Source: Flavobacterium beibuense F44-8 (GTDB lineage Bacteria > Bacteroidota > Bacteroidia > Flavobacteriales > Flavobacteriaceae). From it: 38,588 nt of DNA. Under the pieces are notes generated by a model that ran no database searches, was not told where the DNA came from, and saw only the letters and a program-made list of their open reading frames with translations. Positions within the stretch are counted from its first letter, which is position 1; each line of letters starts with the position of its first letter. This document shows positions 15,605 through 24,903 of this stretch, in pieces. A program made the position numbers and the translations under genes. The stretch lies in the NCBI RefSeq assembly GCF_000769915.1, contig NZ_JRLV01000017.1, forward strand, positions 1-38,588, read 5' to 3'.

Positions 15605-15620
15605 ACTAAAACGTTTTAGT
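15605..15620. promoter_or_regulatory. Perfect 16-bp palindrome, candidate operator
   Basis: ACTAAAACGTTTTAGT reads the same on both strands and lies 7 nt upstream of the -33 element of the AraC-type gene, in the divergent intergenic region. Its AAACGTTT centre has the layout of LacI/PurR-family operators. Confidence 0.55.
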
Positions 15621-15727
15621 AAAGTTAATATAGTATATAAATTAGAAAATTGTGGAGTAATCATCACCACTTAAACATAGTAATTTAGCAACATAGAAAC
15701 AGGAGTTGAACCTTAAAACTTTTAATT

Positions 15728-16315
15728 ATGAAAAATTTTGCGAAAATTGGTTTAGCCTTAGCGATGTTATTAACAACGTTTGGTGTTAGTGCGGGTGAAT
15801 ATGATTTTTCACTGAAAGTGACAAACGAAACAGGAAAAACAGTTAGTTTTTCTGTTGTGGATGCAGAAACAGTTACGTTCTCTATATATAACAGTAAAGA
15901 AGAATTAATCTTTAACGAAAAAGTATCAGGATCTAACGCGATTAACAGAACGTATGACCTTACTGCTTTCCCTGAAGGTATTTACTACCTTGAGGCAGAA
16001 ACTGCAGCAAAAGTGGCTCGTTATGAAATAAGCGTTGTAAAAGAAACTGCTTCTATTTCTGAAAAAGCTGTGGAAGAGACTTACAAACCGGTTATTTCTA
16101 AAAGTGGAGATACTTTTATTGTAACCGTTCCGGGTAAAGTAAATACTCCTGTAAACATCACACTTTATGATGAGAACAGCGGAGAGCTTTACAACCAGAA
16201 CCTAAAAGATGGTAAAGTGGCTAAAAAATTCAATACTTCAAAAATTTTCTCAAAAGAATTCACTTTTGTAGTAAGCTATAACGACAAAATGTTCACAGAG
16301 ACTATTTCAAAATAA
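15728..16315 (+). CDS. Small secreted beta-rich protein
   Basis: 195 residues with a signal peptide (MKNFAKIGLALAMLLTTFGVSAG, cleavage near residue 22). The mature part has two similar beta-sandwich modules: the first with TVTFSIYNSKEELIFNEKVSG and TAFPEGIYYLEAE, the second with VNTPVNITLYDENSGELYNQNL. The phrases resemble the C-terminal sorting-domain-like modules (SxxG-x-Y) of type IX-secreted proteins, but there is no typical terminal CTD here, so periplasmic or surface location is inferred only. Divergent from the AraC-type gene; a hairpin at 16342-16367 ends it. Confidence 0.75.
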   Translation: MKNFAKIGLALAMLLTTFGVSAGEYDFSLKVTNETGKTVSFSVVDAETVTFSIYNSKEELIFNEKVSGSNAINRTYDLTAFPEGIYYLEAETAAKVARYEISVVKETASISEKAVEETYKPVISKSGDTFIVTVPGKVNTPVNITLYDENSGELYNQNLKDGKVAKKFNTSKIFSKEFTFVVSYNDKMFTETISK

Positions 16316-16341
16316 ACCCATAATTAATTCTGAATATGCGG

Positions 16342-16367
16342 CAGCTTCCTTTTTGATAAGGGAGCTG
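16342..16367 (+). terminator. Terminator after the secreted beta-rich protein gene
   Basis: CAGCTTCC, a T/A-rich loop and GGGAGCTG (one T-G wobble), then TTTTGCTTTT. The pbpC stop is 9 nt beyond. Confidence 0.65.
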
Positions 16368-16375
16368 TTTTGCTT

Positions 16376-18745
16376 TTATTTACTTATTACTTCTATTTTA
16401 CGTTTCAGTTCATGTCCCTGTTCATCGGTAACGGTTAGGTAATAACTCCCCGTTTGGGTTATTACAGGCATTTCATGAAACGTTTGGGTTTCTCCCAGGT
16501 ATTGGTCGTCAAGATACCAAAAAAGCCTTGCATTTGCCCTTGTATGGGCTGCCTTAAGCACAATAGGTTGTAATTCCCCGTTAAAATCTTTAGTTAGATA
16601 TACCTTGCTGTCATCTTTAGGATAAATAAAATCCATAACATTTGCTGTAGTACCGGTACAGTCATCCCTAAACGGAGGCAGTGAAACATAGTTAAGGTGG
16701 TTACTCCTGTAATACCATTCCATTACCGGAGGCAATACAAACCATGATTTGGTTACTATATTATCTACACTTTCACAATTACTGTTAACCTGATACTGCC
16801 CGTCGGTATCCAAATGCACCAGCCTGTGATACGGACAGGTTTCGGTTTGCCTGTGGCTTACAGGAATCCATTGTTTGGAAACAGGACAGTCCGGCCCAGC
16901 CAAATGCCCGCTCAACGCACAAATATCAGCTTCTTCCAAATCGTTATAGGGTGTTTCAAACCAGTTTTTAGGTCTTGGCATAAGGTTAAACACATCAAAA
17001 AGTACCGGGGCAGCACTTCCTACCCCGGTAAGGCTTGGTCTTCCCTCACCCGACGCATTACCTACCCATACACCAACCACATATCTCGAATTGGTACCTA
17101 TGGCCCAGGCATCACGCCCGCCAAAACTGGTTCCTGTTTTCCAAGCTATCTCAAGGGATGAATCATAAAACTTCCAGGCTTCATCACCCTCAGGGCGGTT
17201 TACCTCTTTCATGGCATTATAAGTAAGCCATATTGATCCGGCACCTAATAACGGCTTACTGAAGCCCTCATCTCCAAAATCCCTTTTTACACTACTATCC
17301 CAGTTAAGATCTACAAACTCATTCTCCCTGTATTTGGCATCATGGGCATTGTAGTAATTAAGCGTGGAGCTCAACCCGGCATAAGCACGGCATAAATCCC
17401 ATAAGTTAGATTCGGCACCTCCCAGTATAAGCGATAGTCCATAGTGGTTAGGGTGCTGTTTTATATCCGATAATTTCAGTCGTTGCAACTGTTCGTAAAA
17501 ACGATAAATCCCATAGTCCTTCAGCATAAGTACCGCAGGAACATTTAACGACCTTGCCAATGCCTTTTGTGCGGGTACGGCTCCGTCATACGTATTATTG
17601 AAATTTTTAGGACTATACCCCGATATGTATGTAGGTACATCAGCCACCAAGGTATTAGGTAATAGTTCGCCATCATTTAGCATGGAAGCAAACAGTAATG
17701 GTTTTAATACACTCCCCGTACTCCTTGGCGCAGGAATAATATCAACATCCTTTTGATGCGCCTTATTCGTGGGAGAGTTACCCACATAAGCTATAATATC
17801 CCTTGTTTTTACATCTACTACCAGTATGGCAAGATTATAAATCTCGGTTTGCTTGTATTCGCCATAATAACGGGCAGCAATCTGGTTTACCCTGTTTTGT
17901 ATCCTGTTACTTACTGTGGTTTTTATACGTTGTCCTTCGTGGGTTTTGGCTATATTCTGTAACAGGTGCTGTGCCGCCTGCGGAAGTTCATACGGTTTTT
18001 GCGGAAGTTCTTCCAGTATGGAAAGTTCGTAGGTATCCTTGTCAATTATCTCTTCCTCATACAGCTTTTTTAATAGCCTGTTACGTTTGTTTAGTAACCT
18101 TTGCTGGTTTTTACCTGGATAGATAAGGCTTGGAGCATTAGGCAATACTGCAAGCGTAGCCGTTTCTGCCCATGATAACTGATGTGGCTGAACACCGAAA
18201 TAACGCCATGATGCCATTTCCAGCCCTACCACATTACCTCCATAAGGTGCGTGTGCCGCATACAGGTTTAGTATATCATCCTTACTGCACCTAAACTCAA
18301 GGCGGGTTGCCAATATAAGCTCAATAAATTTTTCAAAGTAACTGCGCTTTTTACCGTCTCTTGAAAGGCGTATTACCTGCTGGGTAAGGGTACTGCCGCC
18401 CCTAACCACTTTGCCTGCCCTGTAATTTTGCCCTATAGCCTTAACAATGGCTACAGGATTAAAACCGGGATGACTGTAAAAATACTGATCCTCAAAGTAA
18501 ACAATACACTTTTTGAATTTGTAAGGCACACTGTCCTGAGCAGGAAAGCGCCATTGCCCGTCGGCAGCGATACGTGCCGAAAGCAAATCACCCTCTGCAC
18601 TTTCAATCACTGTTGAGTAAGGTTCCTGAAAAAGTACTTTTGGTAAAGAAAAATAATAGATAAGCAGCAGGATAAAACCTATTCCCAGTTTTATCCTGCG
18701 CTTTTTAATCCAGTTTATTATTGCTGTTTTTCTACTTTCACCCAT
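16376..18745 (-). CDS. pbpC: Penicillin-binding protein 1C
   Basis: 789-residue bifunctional peptidoglycan synthase anchored in the inner membrane by residues about 19-33. A GT51 transglycosylase domain holds Glu85 (CIVYFEDQYFYSHPGFNP) and GGSTLTQQ; the transpeptidase domain has the SxxK serine motif STGSVLKP, the SxN motif SLN in LARSLNVPA and the KTGT motif in WKTGTSFGGRDAWAIG. The C-terminal 100 residues are the BiPBP_C beta domain typical of PBP1C. Its ATG lies inside the end of the upstream alpha-2-macroglobulin gene (28-nt overlap), so the two are co-translated. The pairing with a bacterial macroglobulin is the usual operon partner arrangement. Confidence 0.96.
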   Translation of the reverse strand: MGESRKTAIINWIKKRRIKLGIGFILLLIYYFSLPKVLFQEPYSTVIESAEGDLLSARIAADGQWRFPAQDSVPYKFKKCIVYFEDQYFYSHPGFNPVAIVKAIGQNYRAGKVVRGGSTLTQQVIRLSRDGKKRSYFEKFIELILATRLEFRCSKDDILNLYAAHAPYGGNVVGLEMASWRYFGVQPHQLSWAETATLAVLPNAPSLIYPGKNQQRLLNKRNRLLKKLYEEEIIDKDTYELSILEELPQKPYELPQAAQHLLQNIAKTHEGQRIKTTVSNRIQNRVNQIAARYYGEYKQTEIYNLAILVVDVKTRDIIAYVGNSPTNKAHQKDVDIIPAPRSTGSVLKPLLFASMLNDGELLPNTLVADVPTYISGYSPKNFNNTYDGAVPAQKALARSLNVPAVLMLKDYGIYRFYEQLQRLKLSDIKQHPNHYGLSLILGGAESNLWDLCRAYAGLSSTLNYYNAHDAKYRENEFVDLNWDSSVKRDFGDEGFSKPLLGAGSIWLTYNAMKEVNRPEGDEAWKFYDSSLEIAWKTGTSFGGRDAWAIGTNSRYVVGVWVGNASGEGRPSLTGVGSAAPVLFDVFNLMPRPKNWFETPYNDLEEADICALSGHLAGPDCPVSKQWIPVSHRQTETCPYHRLVHLDTDGQYQVNSNCESVDNIVTKSWFVLPPVMEWYYRSNHLNYVSLPPFRDDCTGTTANVMDFIYPKDDSKVYLTKDFNGELQPIVLKAAHTRANARLFWYLDDQYLGETQTFHEMPVITQTGSYYLTVTDEQGHELKRKIEVISK

Positions 18746-21700
18746 TGTCCTTTCGTTCTCGCTATATACGAGTCATCATACATTGCCTCACACTGTACAC
18801 CCGGCAGGTAATAACTTCCCGGATAAGACGCATTAAGCAGTATCCTGAATGTTTTGGTTTGATGCGGAGTTATTGTGAAATAGAAATTAGTCCTATCGTC
18901 TCTTATATCAGTATAATCCACCTTGTTTTCGGTAGCTTCTCCAAAGTCGGTAAACCTTGTGTTCACTATTTCCCAACCCGAAGGTACTATTTGGGTAAGT
19001 GCCACATTATCTACCCTGTCTCCTGTAGTATTGGTTACATATACCTCAGCAACAAACTCGGTTCCCTGTGCAAGGGAAACAGGATCAATACTATTACCGG
19101 CTCTGTCCTTAAAGTTTATTCTTGTAGTAAATCCTTTTTGTTCGGTTTGTTCCTGCCCTACAGGTAATATACCACTGTAAACCACTTTTACATACAACGT
19201 TGCCGCTTTGTTATTTTTAACCGTTACCGAATTATTAGCCGATACCGTAAGCGCCCTGTCGGCAAACGTTTTACCTGTTGTAATGTTTTGCGTCTTCCCG
19301 GCACTGGTATAGGCTACATCAATACCCTTACCGCCATTCTCTTTAGCGAATTTAGACATCGCATACAAACAGTAAGCCGTAGTTTGCGTACTCATCCATT
19401 CTTTAGACGATAAGGCTTCTGCAAGCTTGTTAGCCACATCAAATGCTTTTTGTTTCTGTCCTAAAACAACCAGTGTTTCCAGCGCCATAGCCCTGTTACG
19501 CTCTGCCGAGCCATAGTAGTAATAATGGCCTCTTCCGCTACTGTAATCACTATCTATATTGCTTTGGTTTAGTAATGACTGTCCTGTGTTTTTCTGTCCG
19601 GCAAGGGCATAAGCGGCTGCAAGCCTTAATTTGGCTTGGTTGCTTATTCCTCTTGTTTCCCTTAACCTGTTCATTGACGACAGGTCGGCAGCTCCTGCAA
19701 GCGCCAGTGTATATAACCTGTAAGCCTGTGCAAAATCGTTATGATAGCCTTCGCTGTAACGCCACTGTCTTGCCATTTTCTTTTGGTACGACAGCCATTG
19801 CTTTTTAGCATTTAACGGTAAAGCGTAGCCTTTTTTCTCTGCTTCTATAAGGAAGTGCCCTACGTAACTTGAACCCCAGTCGTCCGGATTTTCATTACCC
19901 GGCCAGTACACAAAACCTCCGCTTGCTACCTGGAATTGCGCCAGTCTTTCTATACCGGCAGCAACGTTACGTTGTATTTTCTGTTTTCTTGCCTCATCTA
20001 TATCGGCAATATCACTTAGGTATAACTGTGGGAACACACTTGATGTGGTTTGCTCTAAACATCCGTGCGGATACTGTATAAGGTAATCCAGTCTTCTGTT
20101 AAAATCGATTGAAGGGAATGAAGAAACCTCCAGTTTAGCTTTGTTACTTCCCGGTATACCAAAAGATTCCCAGTCTATCGTTGCGGTACTGTTAGGATCA
20201 AGCACCACTGTTTTAAAGTCGGTCGTTACAGGATTAGGATTCATTATATCCAGCTCCACCTCATAGCTTGCCTTTTCACTACCCGAGAAGGCCTGTATTT
20301 CAACCTTACCAATACCGGTTAGATTACCCACTTCAAGATCAAAGTAAGCCACTTTCTCATCCGGACTGTTAAACGATACGGTTTGTTTTGCCGAGCCATT
20401 CACTATAAATCCGTTATTGGTTTTTACCTGTACGGTTACATTCTTAACATGTTTCTCCATGGCAAATACCGTTACCGGAAGGGTTACCTTCTCGCCCGGT
20501 GTTACTTTTCTTGGTAATGATGCCAACAGCATTAACGGACTCCTTACCGGAGTTGCTTTCTCTGCGCTTCCGTAAGCACTTTGATCCTTGTTTGAAGCCA
20601 CCACCATAGTACGTACAGAACCTACATATTTTGGCAATGTGATTTCGTGTGATTTTGTTTCTCCCTTACCAATAGTAAACGGACCTAAATACACCACTAC
20701 AGGTTTAAATCGGTTGGCTTTTTTAGCCTTACCACCACCAAGGTCTTCGTCACCACCTATACTGAATATCTGGTTTACCTTACCTCCGTAAGCTCCTATA
20801 ACATCGTCATACACATCCCATGTTTTAACCCCAAGTGCTTCTTTAGCATAGAAACTGTTCCATGCGTTAGGCGTTTTAAAGCGGGTAAGATCTAAAAGAC
20901 CTTCGTCTACAATAGCCAATGTATAGGTCATTCCCTTACCTGTTTTCTCATTTACCTTAACAGTAAATTTCTGTTCCGGTCTTAGTACGTCCGGCATGCT
21001 TATTTGCGGTTCCAGTATGGTGTTTTTATCTACCACCTCAATAGGGATAATACCATACAGCCTTATTGGCGAATCGTTTTTACTTGTTGCGTGCGGCTGA
21101 ATCATGGTAACGTTCACATACACATTAGGTGCCATTTTTGCCGTTACCGGAATCTCCATCTGGGTTTCGCCTTTTTCGGTTTTCACCCAATAGGTTTCAA
21201 GCACTTTTGATCCGTTCTCTAACGAAACCAAAGCCCTGCCTCCCTCACTTGACGGGAAGGAAACTTTTACTTTTTCGCCTACACTGTATTTCTCTTTATC
21301 AGTAGTAAATACCAGCATTTTTGCCTCATCACCACCGTTGTTCTTAGTACGCCCGGACCAGTATGGGTAATCTATAAGTATGGTTCCACCTGCCGAGTGC
21401 CCGCCATCTTCATCAGTAACTCTGATAAGGAACCTGCCCCATTCGTTTTTATCGGTAGAGAAATTAAAGCTTGCCTTACCATTAGCATCGGTAGTGATTT
21501 CGGTTTCATAGTACGGAGTATTTGATATCGCCGAACTGTATGAAGACACATTACCGTGAGAGGCATCCCACCACCAGCTCCATCTTACCTTAAATACTTT
21601 AGCTGTAAGTTGTCGCTTAGCTTTAGGTTTACCGTTATCACTTACGGTTGCTACCTCAATTTTATTGCTCTTACCGTTTTCCAGTATACCATATTTGTTT

Positions 21701-24243
21701 CCTTCCGGAAGCCTAACTCCTACATAGGTATCATAAGGTGAATAAGTAGATGTTATAACATCGGTACTAAAGTCACCGCCTTTCTCATAGGCCTTGGTCA
21801 TGATTACCGTTTTAAGCATACCCGGTGCACGTACCTGCAGTTTAGGCTGTAGTGTTACTGTTGCCGTACCGTTAGCATCAGTCTTACCGGCAAAAATGTT
21901 CATTTCCTCGGTACTGAATCGTTGTGCCGGGTCGTCAAACTGATAGTTTACATAACCTTTAAATGTAGTTTTCTGGTTCAGAAATTTCGCCTGCATTTCC
22001 AGTTTCAGGTCTTTTGCCACAGCTCCGTGTAACCAGGCCACATCTACCTTAGCCACATTTTTTTGTGAAGCATATATAGTTTTACCGTCAAAACCGTTTT
22101 TGATTTTAAGCCTGTTTGGCTTAATGGTTTCAATTTTTATGCTTTTATAGAATTTAGCCCCTCCTACAGATACCACAGCCTGCCAGTTTCCTGTTGGTGC
22201 CGACTGCTGCGTTGGTACAATGAACTTATAATGATTTTTAGCACTGTGCGACTGTACCGTTTCATAAACCATTTTACCGTTAGGGTCACTCAGTCTAAGT
22301 TTTATAGGGTGTGATGGTGGCAGTTTAGCCGCTTTATCATTTAGTATAAAGCCAATGAACAAAGTATCTCCCGGACGCCATACACCACGCTCGCCATATA
22401 CATAGCCTTTAAGTCCTTTTTGCAGGCGGGTACCGTCTACATCAAAATTACTTACCGATTGTGAGTTACCCTCGCCCATTTTCACATAGGTCGTATTATC
22501 GCCTTTTTTAACTATGGCAAAATAAGCATGCTTATCACTGGTTAAGGTAATGGCTCCGTCGCCGTTTGTTTCGCCCTCTGCCAGTTTTTGCTGCTGGTAG
22601 TTGTAAATGGCTACTTTTGCTCCGGCTACAGCCTCAGTGGTAATTATACTGCTTACTGCAAAATAATAACTGTTGTCCTCACCACGCTTAGCAATAACAC
22701 CAAGATCACTAGCCAGTACATTAGTAGCTATATCCCTGTTATAGAAATAAGATTTAGTGCAAGGGTTGTCTCTATCCCTCCAGTCGTAATCATAATCGTA
22801 GTAGTCGTAATAATCATAATCACCTCTCATACCAGGGTAGTACTCTTCCAGTTCCTGGTCTTCTTCAGCTTCTGCATCATCACTTTCTTCAGTCGATTCA
22901 CCCGAATCACATCTGTATAGCGAATAGGCTTTTTTAATTCCCATTTCTACCCTGTATATGGCTCCCTTTTCAGGCGTTATGATGGTTGAAAGATCCAGCG
23001 CATAGGAGTTCCACTTGCTGTAATCAGCCATCTTATCAGTATTCAGTGTAATTGTTTTTTTAGCAACCGGTAGGGCCACGTTCCTTATATAACTTCCGTT
23101 AATTTCGTTTTCCTGCAAAAACTGAAGTATATTGTTTTCATATATCCTGTATACCTTAACATCTACTGCACTAAGGTTTACCGCCTGGAAATTAAGTTTA
23201 AGGTTATTAGAACCCGGCAGTATAGTACCGCTCTTTAAAAATTTCACTTCAGGCTTTAACTGCTCAAACAGTACTTTGGTAGAGTAGGTTTCCTTTGTTT
23301 TATAACCATCTGTACTTTCTATACCCTGAAAAACCTCAACCAATAAGCTACCTGTTAATGCATCTGAAAAGAATACTTTTAACAGGTTACCGTCTACCGA
23401 AAACTTAAGGTTACTTACTCCCTGTACCGATACCAGTCCGTCAAAATTCTGCTCTTTTTTAAGCGGGTCTGAAAAGTTAATATACATTACCTGACTATCG
23501 GCAAGAGAAACATCTATACCGATAACCTTAAAGTTATTTTTTCCCGGAATGGTAAATTCTTCCGATCCTTCCCTGTCAATATCAAAGGGCTTACCGTTCC
23601 ATATAATTTTTATATTGGAGTCTTCCTCCTGTCGCTGTATACTGTCTATTATAAAAGGAAACTCTGTTTGTGAAGCCAGCTTCTCGTCAAAACGGATAGC
23701 CAGTTGCCTGCCATCCTGTTCGGCCCTTACCAGTTTTTTTGCCGTAGCGGCATCAATGTAATCACTGGTTCTGAGCTCGGCATTAAGAAACTGAACGTCT
23801 TTGCTGTACGACTGTAAATCTTTTGTGGTTACCATAAAGTCCTGCTCCAGCGTTTTTACGATGAAGTTAAAATCCTTCAGTTCTTTAGGCAGGTCTATAA
23901 ATTCAGACAGATGCAGGGTAACCCTGTACTCTGTACCTGATTTAAGAGGCTGATCCGGCTTAAAAGCAATCATGTTACCCGGAAGATAAATTACTTTACC
24001 CGCTACCGAAGGCGATATACTGTAATAATCGCTGTCCAGTTCCTGGTTTAACTGCCATTCCTTTTTATCAAATGCTAATCCCACACCAATATCGGCATGT
24101 GTGGATATTACTCCCGAGGTGAAACTCGTAATGTATTCCCTGTATTGGGAGAAATCAGACTCAAAATCTTCAGAAGATTTTTTCGAACACGAATGCAAAA
24201 TGGCGACAGCTGCAAAAAGCAGTATCAGCTTAAAGGTTTTCAT
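18718..24243 (-). CDS. yfhM: Bacterial alpha-2-macroglobulin, thioester-containing lipoprotein
   Basis: 1841 residues, larger than the roughly 1650 of E. coli YfhM. The lipobox ILHSC gives Cys19, so it sits in the periplasm or on the outer membrane. It is a chain of MG-type domains with a proteinase bait region, then the thioester domain. The thioester is intact: HGCLEQ with Cys1395 and Gln1398, the residues that trap attacking proteases. Co-encoded with pbpC, the usual pair in which the inhibitor traps proteases and PBP1C repairs damaged wall. An acidic/aromatic insert at about residues 446-495 (DAEAEEDQELEEYY, YDYYDYYDYDYDW) is unusual. The neighbouring gene overlaps by 28 nt at the 3' end. 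Confidence 0.95.
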   Translation of the reverse strand: MKTFKLILLFAAVAILHSCSKKSSEDFESDFSQYREYITSFTSGVISTHADIGVGLAFDKKEWQLNQELDSDYYSISPSVAGKVIYLPGNMIAFKPDQPLKSGTEYRVTLHLSEFIDLPKELKDFNFIVKTLEQDFMVTTKDLQSYSKDVQFLNAELRTSDYIDAATAKKLVRAEQDGRQLAIRFDEKLASQTEFPFIIDSIQRQEEDSNIKIIWNGKPFDIDREGSEEFTIPGKNNFKVIGIDVSLADSQVMYINFSDPLKKEQNFDGLVSVQGVSNLKFSVDGNLLKVFFSDALTGSLLVEVFQGIESTDGYKTKETYSTKVLFEQLKPEVKFLKSGTILPGSNNLKLNFQAVNLSAVDVKVYRIYENNILQFLQENEINGSYIRNVALPVAKKTITLNTDKMADYSKWNSYALDLSTIITPEKGAIYRVEMGIKKAYSLYRCDSGESTEESDDAEAEEDQELEEYYPGMRGDYDYYDYYDYDYDWRDRDNPCTKSYFYNRDIATNVLASDLGVIAKRGEDNSYYFAVSSIITTEAVAGAKVAIYNYQQQKLAEGETNGDGAITLTSDKHAYFAIVKKGDNTTYVKMGEGNSQSVSNFDVDGTRLQKGLKGYVYGERGVWRPGDTLFIGFILNDKAAKLPPSHPIKLRLSDPNGKMVYETVQSHSAKNHYKFIVPTQQSAPTGNWQAVVSVGGAKFYKSIKIETIKPNRLKIKNGFDGKTIYASQKNVAKVDVAWLHGAVAKDLKLEMQAKFLNQKTTFKGYVNYQFDDPAQRFSTEEMNIFAGKTDANGTATVTLQPKLQVRAPGMLKTVIMTKAYEKGGDFSTDVITSTYSPYDTYVGVRLPEGNKYGILENGKSNKIEVATVSDNGKPKAKRQLTAKVFKVRWSWWWDASHGNVSSYSSAISNTPYYETEITTDANGKASFNFSTDKNEWGRFLIRVTDEDGGHSAGGTILIDYPYWSGRTKNNGGDEAKMLVFTTDKEKYSVGEKVKVSFPSSEGGRALVSLENGSKVLETYWVKTEKGETQMEIPVTAKMAPNVYVNVTMIQPHATSKNDSPIRLYGIIPIEVVDKNTILEPQISMPDVLRPEQKFTVKVNEKTGKGMTYTLAIVDEGLLDLTRFKTPNAWNSFYAKEALGVKTWDVYDDVIGAYGGKVNQIFSIGGDEDLGGGKAKKANRFKPVVVYLGPFTIGKGETKSHEITLPKYVGSVRTMVVASNKDQSAYGSAEKATPVRSPLMLLASLPRKVTPGEKVTLPVTVFAMEKHVKNVTVQVKTNNGFIVNGSAKQTVSFNSPDEKVAYFDLEVGNLTGIGKVEIQAFSGSEKASYEVELDIMNPNPVTTDFKTVVLDPNSTATIDWESFGIPGSNKAKLEVSSFPSIDFNRRLDYLIQYPHGCLEQTTSSVFPQLYLSDIADIDEARKQKIQRNVAAGIERLAQFQVASGGFVYWPGNENPDDWGSSYVGHFLIEAEKKGYALPLNAKKQWLSYQKKMARQWRYSEGYHNDFAQAYRLYTLALAGAADLSSMNRLRETRGISNQAKLRLAAAYALAGQKNTGQSLLNQSNIDSDYSSGRGHYYYYGSAERNRAMALETLVVLGQKQKAFDVANKLAEALSSKEWMSTQTTAYCLYAMSKFAKENGGKGIDVAYTSAGKTQNITTGKTFADRALTVSANNSVTVKNNKAATLYVKVVYSGILPVGQEQTEQKGFTTRINFKDRAGNSIDPVSLAQGTEFVAEVYVTNTTGDRVDNVALTQIVPSGWEIVNTRFTDFGEATENKVDYTDIRDDRTNFYFTITPHQTKTFRILLNASYPGSYYLPGVQCEAMYDDSYIARTKGQWVKVEKQQ

Positions 24244-24337
24244 AGGCCGGTATGGTTTGTTTTACAGATAGTTACAACATAAAGCTATAACTAAAACAGG
24301 ATTGGTTTTATTGTAGTAAATTTATGATTAATTCATT

Positions 24338-24368
24338 AAAAATCAGCTACCCTAAATCAGTGATTTTT
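24338..24368 (-). terminator. Weak hairpin downstream of tadA
   Basis: AAAAATCA and TGATTTTT form an 8-bp stem with a 15-nt loop just past the tadA stop (24383). On the minus strand the right arm ends in TTTTT. Possible terminator. Confidence 0.4.
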
Positions 24369-24382
24369 CAATAAAAATGAAA

Positions 24383-24826
24383 TTAACGTCTTTTTTTGAA
24401 GAATTCTTTCATCAAAACCGAACATTCTTCAGCCATAACTCCGGTTACCACCTGTGTTTTGGGGTGTAGTTTTGCCCCCATTACCTTATACCCCCTGTGG
24501 GTATCATCGGCACCATATACCACTTTTGATATTTGGCTCCAGTACAACGCCCCGGCACACATCTGGCAGGGTTCGAGCGTTACATACAATGTACATCCTG
24601 TAAGATATTTACCGCCTAAAAAATTTGCTGCCGATGTTATGGCCTGCATTTCGGCATGTGCTGTTACATCTGTAAGCAATTCGGTAAGATTGTGAGTTCT
24701 GGCAATAACCCTGTTATCCACCACTATAACAGCACCTACCGGTATTTCGCCCTTATCAAAAGCTTCATGCGCCTCGTTAAGTGCTTTTTTCATAAAATAC
24801 TCGTCGGTAAAAATATCTTCTGTCAT
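24383..24826 (-). CDS. tadA: tRNA-specific adenosine deaminase TadA
   Basis: 147 residues; converts adenosine to inosine at the wobble position (A34) of tRNA-Arg. The zinc site has His57-Ala-Glu59 (TAHAEMQAI) and Cys87/Cys90 (LEPCQMCAGAL). The tail RGYKVMGAKLHPKTQV is typical of TadA rather than nucleoside cytidine deaminases. Divergent from dxs. Start at 24826 (MTEDIFTDEYFMKKAL) matches the family. Confidence 0.95.
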   Translation of the reverse strand: MTEDIFTDEYFMKKALNEAHEAFDKGEIPVGAVIVVDNRVIARTHNLTELLTDVTAHAEMQAITSAANFLGGKYLTGCTLYVTLEPCQMCAGALYWSQISKVVYGADDTHRGYKVMGAKLHPKTQVVTGVMAEECSVLMKEFFKKRR

Positions 24827-24857
24827 CAGGGCTGCCTAATTGTTTTGTATTGCCATT

Positions 24858-24865
24858 CAAAAATA
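24858..24865 (-). promoter_or_regulatory. -7 box TATTTTTG for tadA
   Basis: Minus-strand TAnnTTTG match 31 nt upstream of the tadA ATG. It nearly abuts the plus-strand dxs box, so the two promoters overlap back to back. Confidence 0.5.
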
Positions 24866-24878
24866 GGAAACTATATTG

Positions 24879-24886
24879 TAAATTTG
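24879..24886 (+). promoter_or_regulatory. -7 box TAAATTTG for dxs
   Basis: TAnnTTTG match 17 nt before the ATG at 24904. It fixes the dxs start there, because the earlier in-frame codons from 24850 would not be transcribed. Confidence 0.55.
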
Positions 24887-24903
24887 TCCTTTCAAAACCT
24901 ATA

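Noticed and set aside
18721..19167. 148-residue frame on the plus strand over the macroglobulin 3' end
   Set aside because: It is a shadow of the yfhM frame on the other strand; no start context and no similarity.
24383..24826. dCMP or cytidine deaminase instead of TadA
   Set aside because: The residue pattern HAEM and PCQMC together with the RGYKVMGAKLHP tail fits TadA; the dCMP deaminase is the separate gene at 36886-37326.
24850..24903. Longer N-terminal extension for dxs
   Set aside because: These codons are upstream of the -7 box at 24879-24886 and Dxs homologues begin at MSGNLL-type positions.
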